Positions 11,444 through 22,685 of a stretch of 64,000 nucleotides of DNA are shown here, piece by piece; position 1 is the first letter of the stretch; each line of letters starts with the position of its first letter. Below the pieces are notes generated by a model. It did no database searches and was not told the origin of the DNA. It saw only the letters and a program-made list of their open reading frames with translations. The translations under genes were made by a program, and so were the position numbers. The stretch comes from Thamnaconus septentrionalis. Its lineage: Eukaryota > Chordata > Actinopteri > Tetraodontiformes > Monacanthidae. Where the stretch lies: contig CM020513.1 of NCBI GenBank assembly GCA_009823395.1, positions 19,284,501 through 19,348,500 on the forward strand. Reading direction: 5' to 3'.

Positions 11444-11878
11444 GACGAGTCCCTGTTACTCAGAGAGTACTATGGTGGGTGCACAGGAACCACTGTGATG
11501 GTTGATGGGTGAAAAAACAAGACAAAACGTGGACTTGAGAAGGGAATTCTGCTCACAATATAGGTTAGCCTTTTCATTTTGTACCTGGGCTGACTCAAGA
11601 CTGAACCAGACCAGAGATACTGGAGCAAAAAGAGTGATGCTCCTCAAAACATTTGACTTCATCATTTTACTCATTAGCCTAAAAAGGCTTACGTTGCATG
11701 CCAGATAAGGTTCATGTCCAACGCATAAAGAACAGCTAAACAGATTCCTATGGAATATCTATAAGGTAAAGCTGTGAAAGACATAAGGCAACAAAGCTTC
11801 TCAAACATAATCCTCTTCAAACATGGAACCAATTTCCAACAATGTGAAGACATTCTGCATTCTTTTTAGACACATAAC

Positions 11879-12023
11879 TCAGCCTCCTTAGAGACCACCA
11901 AAAATTGCCAAAGCCGACTGTTTTTCAAGTCGTCATGGCGGGGTATTGGGTAAAGTTTTCAACTAGCAATAATCGCGCCTCGGATAAACCTCATAGGCTA
12001 CAATACTGCCACTGCGCAAAGCT
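11879..12023 (-). ncRNA. U4 snRNA copy 13
   Basis: This is a full-length U4 with AATTTTTGG at the Sm-type site. One change in the 5' stem-loop (ATTGTAGCC in place of ATCGTAGCC) would leave a G-U pair. Confidence 0.92.
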
Positions 12024-12458
12024 GACGAGTCCCTGTTACTCAGAGAGTACTATGGTGGGTGCACAGGAACCACTGTGATGGTTGTGAAGTGGGTGTGGTT
12101 TCCAGTAAAAGACGAGACAAAACGTGGACTTGAGAAGGGAATTCTGCTTACAGTATAGGTTTCATTTTGTACCTGGGCTGACTCAAGACTGAACCAGACC
12201 AGAGATACTGGAGCAAAAGGAGAGATGCTCCTCAAAACATTTGACCTCATCATTTTACTCATTAGCCTAAAAAGGCTTATGTTGCATGCCAGATAAGATT
12301 CATGTCCAACGCATAAAGAACAGATTCCTATGGAATATCTATAAGGTAAAGCTGTGAAAGACATAGGGCAATAAAGCTTCTCAAACATAGCCCTCTTCAA
12401 ACATGGAACCAATTTCCAACAATGTGAAGACATTCTGCATTCCCTTTAGACACATAAC

Positions 12459-12603
12459 TTAGCCTCCTTGGAGACCAGCAAAAATTGCCAAAGCCAACTG
12501 TTTTTCAAGTCGTCATGGCGGGGTATTGGGTAAAGTTTTCAACTAGCAATAATCGCGCCTCGGATAAACCTCATAGGCTACGATACTGCCACTGCGCAAA
12601 GCT
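12459..12603 (-). ncRNA. U4 snRNA copy 14
   Basis: This is a full-length U4. CAGTTGGC replaces CAGTCGGC, and one base after the Sm-type tract is changed (TTTTTGC). The 5' end is standard. Confidence 0.92.
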
Positions 12604-13053
12604 GATGAGTCCCTATTACTCAGAAAGTACTATGATGGGTGCACAGGAACCACTGTGATGGTTGTGAATTGGGCGTGGTTTCCAGTGAAAGACAAGACAA
12701 AACGTGGACTTGAGAAGGGAATTCTGCTCACAATATAGGTTAGCCTTTTCATTTTGTACCTGGGCTGACTCAAGACTGAACCAGACCAGAGATACTGGAG
12801 CAAAAGGAGAGATGCTCCTCAAAACATTTGACTTCATCATTTTACTCATTAGCCTAAAAAGGCTTACGTAGCATGCCAGATAAGATTCATGTCCAACGCA
12901 TTAAGAACAGCTAAACAGATTCCGATGGAAAATGTATCAGGTAAAGCTGTGTAAGACATAAGGCAATAAAGCTTCTCAAACATAATCCTCTTCAAACATG
13001 GAACCAATTTCCAACAATGTGAAGACATTCTGCATTCATTTTAGACACATAAC

Positions 13054-13198
13054 TCAGCCTCCTTAGAGACCACCAAAAATTGCCAAAGCCGACTGTTTTT
13101 CAAGTCGTCATGGCGGGGTATTGGGTAAAGTTTTCAACTAGCAATAATCGCGCCTCGGATAAACCTCATAGGCTACGATACTGCCACTGCGCAAAGCT
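13054..13198 (-). ncRNA. U4 snRNA copy 15
   Basis: This is a full-length U4 with AATTTTTGG. Its promoter and spacer match those of copy 9 at a shift of 3443 bp. Confidence 0.93.
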
Positions 13199-13607
13199 GA
13201 CGAGTCCTTGTTACTCAGAGAGTACTATGGTGGGTGCACAGGGACCACTGTGATGGTTGTGAAGTGGGCGTGGTTTCCAGTAAAAGACAAGACCAAATGT
13301 GTAGTGGAGATGGGCATTCTGCTTACAGTATAGGTTTCATTTTGTACCTGGGCTGACTCAAGACTGAACCAGACCAGAGATACTGGAGCAAAAAGAGAGG
13401 TGCACCTCAAAACATTTGACTTCATCATTTTACTCATTAGCCTAAAAAAAGGCTTACTTCGCGTGCAAAAACAGATTCGTGTTCAACGTATAAGGTAAAG
13501 CTGTGAAAGAGACAAGGCAATAAAGCTTCTCAAAGATAGCCCTCTTCAAACAGTGAACTAACTTCCAACAATGTGAAGACATTCTGCATTCTTTTTAGAC
13601 ACATAAC

Positions 13608-13752
13608 TCAGCCTCCTTGGAGACTATCAAAAATTGCCAAAGCCGACTATTTTTCAAGTCGTCATGGCGGGGTATTGGGTAAAGTTTTCAACTAGCAATA
13701 ATCGCGCCTCGGATAAACCTCATAGGCTACGATACTGCCACTGCGCAAAGCT
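13608..13752 (-). ncRNA. U4 snRNA copy 16
   Basis: This is a full-length U4 of the GAAAAATAGTC class. It matches copy 10 at a shift of 3442 bp but keeps the normal TATGAGG 5' stem-loop. Confidence 0.93.
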
Positions 13753-14186
13753 GACGAGTCCCTGTTACTCAGAGAGTACTATGGTGGGTGCACAGGAACC
13801 ACTGTGATGGTTGATGGGTGAAAAACAAGACAAAACGTGGACTTGAGAAGGGAATTCTGCTCACAATATAGGTTAGCCTTTTCATTTTGTACCTGGGCTG
13901 ACTCAAGACTGAACCAGACCAGAGATACTGGAGCAAAAAGAGTGATGCTCCTCAAAACATTTGACTTCATCATTTTACTCATTAGTCTAAAAAGGCTTAC
14001 GTTGCATGCCAGATAAGGTTCATGTCCAACGCATAAAGAACAGCTAAACAGATTCCTATGGAATATCTATAAGGTAAAGCTGTGAAAGACATAAGGCAAC
14101 AAAGCTTCTCAAACATAATCCTCTTCAAACATGGAACCAATTTCCAACAATGTGAAGACATTCTGCATTCTTTTTAGACACATAAC

Positions 14187-14331
14187 TCAGCCTCCTTAGA
14201 GACCACCAAAAATTGCCAAAGCCGACTGTTTTTCAAGTCGTCATGGCGGGGTATTGGGTAAAGTTTTCAACTAGCAATAATCGCGCCTCGGATAAACCTC
14301 ATAGGCTACGATACTGCCACTGCGCAAAGCT
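14187..14331 (-). ncRNA. U4 snRNA copy 17
   Basis: This is a full-length U4 with AATTTTTGG. The promoter-proximal part matches copy 6, while the distal spacer matches the short-unit class. The unit is therefore a mosaic. Confidence 0.93.
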
Positions 14332-14740
14332 GATGAGTCCCTATTACTCAGAAAGTACTATGATGGGTGCACAGGAACCACTGTGATGGTTGTGAATTGG
14401 GTGTGGTTTCCAGTAAATGACAAGACCAAATGTGTAGTGGAGATGGGCATTCTGCTTACAGTATAGGTTTCATTTTGTACCTGGGCTGACTCAAGACTGA
14501 ACCAGACCAGAGATACTGGAGCAAAAAGAGAGATGCTCCTCAAAACATTTGACTTCATCATTTTACTCATTAGCCTAAAAAAAGGCTTACTTCGCGTGCA
14601 AAAACAGATTCGTGTTCAACGTATAAGGTAAAGCTGTGAAAGAGACAAGGCAATAAAGCTTCTCAAAGATAGCCCTCTTCAAACAGTGAACTAACTTCCA
14701 ACAATGTGAAGACATTCTGCATTCTTTTTAGACACATAAC

Positions 14741-14885
14741 TCAGCCTCCTTGGAGACTATCAAAAATTGCCAAAGCCGACTATTTTTCAAGTCGTCATGG
14801 CGGGGTATTGGGTAAAGTTTTCAACTAGCAATAATCGCGCCTCGGATAAACCTCATAGGCTACGATACTGCCACTGCGCAAAGCT
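14741..14885 (-). ncRNA. U4 snRNA copy 18
   Basis: This is a full-length U4 of the GAAAAATAGTC class in a 554 bp unit. The 5' end, Sm-type site and 3' hairpin are standard. Confidence 0.93.
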
Positions 14886-15320
14886 GATGAGTCCCTATTA
14901 CTCAGAAAGTACTATGATGGGTGCACAGGAACCACTGTGATGGTTGATGGGTGAAAAACAAGCCAAAACGTGGACTTGAGAAGGGAATTCTGCTCACAGT
15001 GTAGGTTGGCCTTTTCATTTTGTACCTGGGCTGGCTCAAGACTGAACCAGACCAGAGATACTGGAGCAAAAAGAGAGGTGCACCTCAAAACATTTGACTT
15101 CATCATTTTACTCGTTAGCCTAAAAAAAGGCTTACTTCACGTGCAAAACAGATTCGTGTCCAACGTATAAAGAACAGCTAAACAGATTCCTATGGAATAT
15201 CTATTAGGTAAAGCTGTGAAAGACATAAGGCAATAAAGCTTCTCAAACATAATCCTCTTCAAACATGGAACCAATTTCCAACAATGTGAAGACATTCTGC
15301 ATTCCCTTTAGACACATAAC

Positions 15321-15465
15321 TTAGCCTCCTTGGAGACCATCAAAAATTGCCAAAGCCGACTATTTTTCAAGTCGTCATGGCGGGGTATTGGGTAAAGTTT
15401 TCAACTAGCAATAATCGCGCCTCGGATAAACCTCATAGGCTACGATACTGCCACTGCGCAAAGCT
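15321..15465 (-). ncRNA. U4 snRNA copy 19
   Basis: This is a full-length U4 that combines the GAAAAATAGTC central block with the 3' hairpin loop variant of copies 5, 9 and 14. Confidence 0.93.
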
Positions 15466-15918
15466 GATGAGTCCCTATTACTCAGAAAGTACTATGATGG
15501 GTGCACAGGAACCACTGTGATGGTTGTGAATTGGGCGTGGTTTCCAGTGAAAGACAAGACAAAACGTGGACTTGAGAAGGGAATTCTGCTCACAATATAG
15601 CTTAGCCTTTTCATTTTGTACCTGGGCTGACTAAAGACTGAACCAGACCAGAGATACTGAAGCAAAAAGAGGGATGCTCCTCAAAACATTTGACTTCATC
15701 ATTTTACCTATTAGCCTAAAAAAAAAGTCTTACTTCGCGTGCAAAAACAGATTCGTGTCCAACATATAAAGAACAGCTAAACAGGTTCCTATGGAAAATG
15801 TATCAAGTAAAGCTGTGAAAGAGATAAGGCAATGTAGCTTCTCGAAAGTAGTCCACTTCAAACAGAAAACCAGTTTCCAACAGTGAAAATATTTTGCATT
15901 GCTTTTTAAACAAATAAT

Positions 15919-16063
15919 TGAGTCTCCTTAGAGACCATCAAAAATTGCCAAAGCCGACTGTTTTTCAAGTCGTCATGGCGGGGTATTGGGTAAAGTTTTC
16001 AACTAGCAATAATCGCGCCTCGGATAAACCTCATAGGCTACGATACTGCCACTGCGCAAAGCT
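15919..16063 (-). ncRNA. U4 snRNA copy 20
   Basis: This is a full-length U4 with the better-paired 3' stem (GAGACTC) also seen in copies 1 and 22. It looks intact. Confidence 0.93.
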
Positions 16064-16507
16064 GATGAGTCCCTATTACTCAGAAAGTACTATGATGGGT
16101 GCACAGGAACCACTGTGATGGTTGTGAATTGGGCGTGGTTTCCAGTGAAAGACAAGACAAAACGTGTAGTGGAGATGGGCATTCTGCTTACAGTATAGGT
16201 TTCATTTTGTACCTGGGCTGACTCAAGACTGAACCAGACCTGAGATACTGGAGCAAAAAGAGAGGTGCACCTCAAAACACTTGACTTCATCATTTTACTC
16301 ATTAGCCTGACAAAAAAGCTTATTTTGCACACAAAACAGATTTATTTCCAAGTTATAAAGAACAGTTACACAGATTCCTCTGGAAAATGTATCAAGTAAA
16401 GCTGTGAAAGAGATAAGGCAATGTAGCTTCTCAAATGTAGTCCACTTCAAACAGAAAACCAGTTTCCAACAGTGAAAATATTTTGCGTTACTTTTTAAAC
16501 AAATAAC

Positions 16508-16652
16508 TGAGCCTCCTTCGAGACCATCAAAAATTGCCAAAGCCGACTATTTTTCAAGTCGTCATGGCGGGGTATTGGGTAAAGTTTTCAACTAGCAATA
16601 ATCGCGCCTCGGATAAACCTCATAGGCTACGATACTGCCACTGCGCAAAGCT
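16508..16652 (-). ncRNA. U4 snRNA copy 21
   Basis: This is a full-length U4. The 3' hairpin loop is changed (GGTCTCGAAGGAGGC). The Sm-type site and 5' end are standard. Confidence 0.93.
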
Positions 16653-17082
16653 GATGAGTCCCTATTACTCAGAAAGTACTATGATGGGTGCACAGGAACC
16701 ACTGTGATGGTTGATGGGTGAAAAACAAGACAAAACGTGGACTTGAGAAGGGAATTCTGCTCACAGTATAGGTTAACCTTTTCATTTTGTACCTGGGCTG
16801 ACTCAAGACTGAACCAGACCAGAGATACTGGAGCAAAAAGAGAGATGCTCCTCAAAACATTTGATCATCATTTTACTCATTAGCCTAATAAAGGCTTATT
16901 TTGCATTCAAAACAGATTTATTTCCAAGGTATAAAGAACAGTCTAAACAGATTCCTATGGAAAATGTATCAGGTAAAGCCGTGAAAAACATAAGGCCATG
17001 TAGCTTCTCAAACATAGTCCACTTCAAACAGAACCAGTTTCCAAAAGTTAATATATTTTGCATTACTTTTTAGACAAATAAT

Positions 17083-17227
17083 TGAGTCTCCTTGGAGACC
17101 ATCAAAAATTGCCAAAGCCGACTATTTTTCAAGTCGTCATGGCGGGGTATTGGGTAAAGTTTTCAACTAGCAATAATCGCGCCTCGGATAAACCTCATAG
17201 GCTATGATACTGCCACTGCGCAAAGCT
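17083..17227 (-). ncRNA. U4 snRNA copy 22 (array end)
   Basis: This is a full-length U4 whose 5' stem-loop carries ATCATAGCC (G to A, breaking one pair). Only about 80 bp of upstream spacer remains before unrelated sequence. The copy keeps the PSE-like block but lacks the more distal upstream region that all other copies have. Confidence 0.92.
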
Positions 17228-20034
17228 GACGAGTCCCTGTTACTCAGAGAGTACTATGGTGGGTGCACAGGGACCACTGTGATGGTTGTGAAGTGGGCAC
17301 ACAGAACATTTGACTTAATTACAGTATGGTCTTTATCATCAATTCAGAAACTTGAAACTGTATGCAATACTTGAAACTAAATGGACTTTATCTATATGTA
17401 TAACCTCCATTTAAAGTTTAAAGGTAGTCTGCTTGCAGCAACTTCATTGTTCAGCAGTGAAATTACGTTACATTTGCTTTCTCTTTCACATTCCTGAAAG
17501 TCCTTCAAGAGCCATGGGGTTTCTTGAGGACATGGACTGAATATTGCTTTAGAACCCCTCCTGGGCTAGATGTTATAGCTGTTAGACATGACTGATTCTA
17601 AGGATAAAACAGATGACAAAAAGAGATTCTCAGTGGTGGGTAGCAGACTTGAACACAGTGACACAGCAAGATCAACAACACAGTAACGCAGGAGGTTTAA
17701 TCAATATCAGCCCCGGTGGAGATGAACACAAGCAAAACAAAGTCAATGTGGCTAAATTCAGGTGAGTTTAGCAAGGGAAGCGCTGATACAAATAAAGGTC
17801 GAATCTTCATTTCAATGTAAGTGACTTGTTTTTTCTGGCTTAAACTGATGCATTTCACAACATTTTAGCAGTTATCAAGGTGCTATAATAGCTGAGCACC
17901 ACTTTGTCACATACTTCCTCTTATTCATCAAAGAGAGAATCTGTTTTGTCAAAGTTGTATGTAAAATAGTTTTTCCTCAACAGCAAGATAAAACTATATT
18001 TTATCAAGCCTAGTTTTAATCTTGCTTCTGGTTCAGATGAAGCTATTTATCCAGGCACTGAGTGGTCCATTACAGTATTTGGAACAAAATGAATCATCAA
18101 CAATGACAATCTCAAGACTTCTTGTCACCTAGTGAAATCTAATGAGAGTTTTTAATTTAAAGAAGGATGAAAAAAATTTTCTGTCTTATGTGTGCTTAAT
18201 AGTCACTTGACGTTCACAAAACAGAAATGTTTGCAATGCATACGTTGTGTCTTTGTTTTGTTCGCCAACTCCAGCAGAGTCCGTGAGGACGTGCACTAGG
18301 GCAGGTTTATTTTTAACGTGAAGCGAAAAACTACGACATCTAGTGGTGGAATGACAACAGCTTAATACAAATCGTGGAGAAAACACAGGTAGCATTGGTA
18401 TTGTTAACATGCTATGAAAAGGTTTGGCAACCACTGACTACTGTCAGTCTTGGGCAGTTATGTGAACAATGGTTGGACATTCAAAGTGATCTCAGCTTCC
18501 CAAACTGAAGACCCACCCAGTACATTTTTATTCTTGCTTTGAGGAAGCCAGAACAGAAGGGAAGAGACGATATGTAGCACTGTGAACGGAAAGTCGGAAA
18601 CTGATTCAGCTGCAGATCCACACACACACAAACACACGTTGGAGAAACGCTGTGACTCTCTGGCAGACAGGCTGAAGGCAGAGATTCTAGTGCAGGAGCT
18701 CCACAAAGTAACTCTGGGGGTTTAGCACTGTGGCACGGCAGACTGAAGGAGGAGATTTAACACACAGAGGCACTCCAGGCAGGCGGTGTCAAGCAGTCAG
18801 ATCAGAGAGAAGAGAGGAGACACCATTAATGCCACAGATGGAAGGTCTGGGAGCAAACAGTCAGACTACTTGTCACGCTGCACAGCCAACCAGGCACAGG
18901 GATGGATGGATGGATGGATAAATGGATGGACAGAATGGGGGAGCAGAGAAACCAATGGGGTTTTGAGGAGAGACCTACTTAGCTCGAGAATCCAAACTGT
19001 GGAATGTTTACCAACTGTGTTGGGATTAGTTCACATATCAATTTGGAAAGTAGAAATTGGGATCATTGCAAAGGAAAGCTAGACACTAACATCACTGCTG
19101 TAAATACTGCAGCTCAATCTGCCATTTTATGTCACTCTGTACTTTCTCTAACGTGCTAAGTGACGTGTTACCAACAGAACTTTACCTTGATGCTGTGCAG
19201 TGGAGGCTGCAAGCAGCACTTATCTGAACATTTGCGAGATTGTGCTAATACATTTCCAAGGTTGTGAGGACTGTTGAACTGCATCTGAGTCACACACAAC
19301 AGACTTTGTGTTTATGTAAGCCCCATTTACACTCAGGCACAGACAGAGCCACACAGGAATCAGTCTAAATAACAATGGTTCAAATAGTGCAGTTTCTATA
19401 ATATTTTCAAATGCAAATGACTTCTCAGTGCACATTAAAAGGTTTCATGGAAACACACTGAATGACATTTCCAATGGCATGCCATATCTGTACTAGCGCG
19501 GTAATTGTGCTCACGCTGACAATCTGAACCCTGATGGTGGACATTGTGCAGAATTAGCATTAACATATTTGTACCGCCAAGATAAGCGTGTTACTAGGCA
19601 GACCCCAAGTCCTCAGCACCGCCTCTGAGTCGCAATCATGACTGAACACGAAGTACAAAAGAAAAGAAAAAAGTGTTGTTGGCACAACAATGAAGACGGA
19701 AGACCAGGCCTGACTTGACTTGTGAAATCCTGTAAGCAATGGGCAACGAATCTAGAGAGACTCAAACTGGTTCACATGATGTCTTCTTGCCAACTTTATT
19801 GAAAGCTTGTTACAACTGGAATGCTTTTACTCTCGACCACCTTTGTCAACAGGGAAACATCTCACTTGAATATGAGTGCGTGCCCATCTACAATCCTTTT
19901 GACTGTGGTCGCTCGCACCCATTTCCTTCCACCACCTTGATTATGCACTTGTGGGCAAAGTAATGCTTGAAGAGACATTAGTGAATGAGGCGGATTTGTG
20001 GTATTCCTTTCAACTGCAGAAATATGCCCATAAA

Positions 20035-20053
20035 GACACACACACACACACAC
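20035..20053. repeat. (CA)n microsatellite
   Basis: A short uninterrupted CA dinucleotide run. Confidence 0.85.
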
Positions 20054-22060
20054 TTCAGTGTTTCACACTGAAAAAAAGGCAGCCCAGTCGACAGCAGCCT
20101 ACTGCTGTCCTGACCATAAACGGGAGCCCTGGCAACTGTTCCTTTCATTACATCACAACCTAAAACTAATGCGATTCCCTCCAACAAACTCTCCTTACCT
20201 TACCGGAAAGACCAGCAGTTTCCATGGGAACAGGATGGAAGGAGAGAACAAGAGGGAGACAGAGACAGAGGGGAGGATGGATGTCAGGGGTGTGGAGAGA
20301 GGAGAGCTTACAGAAACAGGGAAATGAGAAACACGTCTATTGTTATTTTTTTCTTCTTTATACCGCGCAGGGAGGCAGCGTGACCTCAGCTGAAGGTGAG
20401 GTGGCGCCATATCAACACAGATTGTGAGCCAGAGAGAGAAATGTATATTTGTAACACGATGGAAAACAAAAAAGACGGGCCGGCAGCTTGGGAGTGGCCC
20501 TTGTTCCAGGTCGCTACGATCCAGCGGCACCAGGGGTTAATTTTGAATGTTGTCTGAAAAGAGTCCCTCAACACTTAATCAACCCCCTAAGAGCCTCCCT
20601 CCACAAAAACACAACAGGCATGAAGGGGATCGGCAAAAACAACAGGACAACAGCGGAGCTTCACATATGACATTCTTTCAAAAGCCTCGGCTCATGAGCT
20701 GTAGATCTGCAGTGTGAATTTATTGATTACATCATCATCAATGAGCAAGATTATTTGTTACAAACAGAGATGCAGGTAAAACTACTCCAAGGATTACTGA
20801 GATACTCAGACCAGAGCATCTGACGCCAACAACCCTGTTCACAAAAGTCACCTAAATCCCCTTTCTTCCCCCATTTCGATGCTCACGTTGAACTTCAGCA
20901 GGTTGCCTTTGTCTCTATTTGTGTTAACAAGCAATTGAACGTTGTACCTGATAAAGTGGCCGGTGAGTGCATGTGCACCCCGAGAAAACTGGGCAGATGC
21001 ACTGATATTGAGATAAAGCAGCGCCAAAAGACTGTTGGAGTCTCTTGGAAGTGGCAACACTGAGTGAAGCTTATTTTGTGAATGTATACATACATATATA
21101 CATATATGCTGAAGGATTAACTTTTTAATTAAAAAAATGAAGTTGCAGTAGTTATTGAAATCTGAAAAAGAAATGAAATGATTAAACAGTGAGAATAGAA
21201 GAAAATAAAATCGAACTGCATTCTTGCCTTCTCTTCATTTGTTAGAAAAAATACTCACATTTCATGGCTCAGCGAGCCGTGATAAATGAATGATGACAAC
21301 TGCGCTTGATTGGTGTTTTTCTAAATTATAAATTTAGAAAGAGAATTAGCTATTCCATCAATCAACAAAAGAATTAGTCAGTTATTCTGGGCAATTTTGA
21401 AAAGTTATGGACTTGCGCTGGGTTGCTCACCATGACACAGAGAAATGGATGCGGCAAAGCAATCATCTGCACCTTCTTATAATAGGTTCCTAATTTTTAA
21501 CTCCTGACATCTAAGACCTGTTTGGTAAATTAGCGTTCTTTGTTTTGCCTGCTGCAGAAAAACAAGACCCGACCTTTTGGAAAGTCAGTTTCACAGCAAA
21601 CAGCTGCTGAGAGTCAACCTAGCTGTTCGATATCAGCCTGCCAACAGCTATCACTGTGCGTGCATGACTGTAGCGTAGTGATGCAACCCTATGTTTCCTG
21701 TCTGCAACATGCAAAATAAGGCCCAAAGTGTCGACACCCCAAAAGGTTGCAGCGACGGTGTTATCTTCATCCAAAACCCATTTCTTCCGTGAATCACGAA
21801 CTCTGCTGCTCATACTTCCTTGTTTGGGTGTGTGTGCTTATGTCGGTGAGAGGCTGAGGTGAGGCAGGTTATGGATGTGCATGTCTGGAGAAACATCTCT
21901 GCGAGGCAGCTGTGCGGTTGTCAAGGCGATGAAATGCAACCCCTCGTCTACATGTCTCACTTACCGTCAGCGTTATCTGCACTCGCATTATTTGTATGAT
22001 TTACACTCTGTCTGTAAATGCAGACAACATTGAGAAAAACGTCACAGCGAGATGGGAAGG

Positions 22061-22061
<1 letters not shown>

Positions 22062-22089
<28 letters not shown>
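22062..22089. repeat. (TG)n microsatellite
   Basis: An uninterrupted TG run of about 14 repeats. Confidence 0.9.
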
Positions 22090-22091
<2 letters not shown>

Positions 22092-22610
22092 TGAGACGCA
22101 GAGAGAGGAAGTAAGACGGGCAGGAAGCAGAAATAAATTGCCGCGCTGACCTATATTCTGGAATCCTGCAAGCAGTTCAGCAGCACAGATGTTCCTCCAA
22201 TCCCCGCGCTCCTGAAACCCTCGCCCGTGAAATCCAGCCACAACAGACAGCGCGGAAGCAAGACGCTTTAATTGTCCCAGTCATGCTACGCATCAGCGGC
22301 GTTGCTCGCCGCGCTCGTGGCCGCACACCACCGACGTGTGACCGATTTCAGCCCTGCCAACGTGTGCGTGTTTCATGAAAGGCCTCGCGCTCCCCTGTCA
22401 ATAATCTATGATGTCCGCCAGTGAGGTCTGCCTCATCTCACATCGCTGCAAGTGAGGCTTGTTCATGCCACTGACTGCTGATCAACTGCCTGCCTTTACT
22501 TGTGCACATTCCACAAATACAGGAGGCTACTTGCACTGAAACATTGCACAGCAATGACAATACATTTCTGTGGCAGTCTGAAGGCTTGAAAACGGACTAT
22601 ATCCTTGGTC

Positions 22611-22637
22611 AACAACAACAATGATAATAATAATAAC

Positions 22638-22683
<46 letters not shown>
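22611..22683. repeat. (AAC)n then (AAT)n microsatellite
   Basis: AAC triplets pass into ATA/AAT triplets. On translation it gives meaningless isoleucine runs. Confidence 0.9.

Positions 22684-22685
<2 letters not shown>

Larger units (their letters stand above)
4926..17310 (-). repeat. Tandem array of 22 U4 snRNA genes
   Basis: Twenty-two head-to-tail units on the minus strand each contain a U4 snRNA body of about 145 nt and a spacer of roughly 410-450 bp. Distances between successive U4 5' ends range from 554 to 598 bp. Spacers fall into several classes: one with 'ttgcacacaaaacag', one with 'gcatgccagataag', and a shorter one with 'gcgtgcaaaaacag', found in the 554-555 bp units. Copies 2-5 and 6-9 form a duplicated four-unit block shifted by about 2.34 kb. 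Copies 9-10, 11-12 and 15-16 form a repeated two-unit block. The array ends at about 17310, just after the promoter-proximal part of copy 22. Confidence 0.95.

Noticed and set aside
4926..17310. Regular repeat considered as a satellite or CRISPR-like array
   Set aside because: The period is about 580 bp and the conserved core is U4 snRNA. It has none of the short direct repeat and spacer layout of CRISPR.
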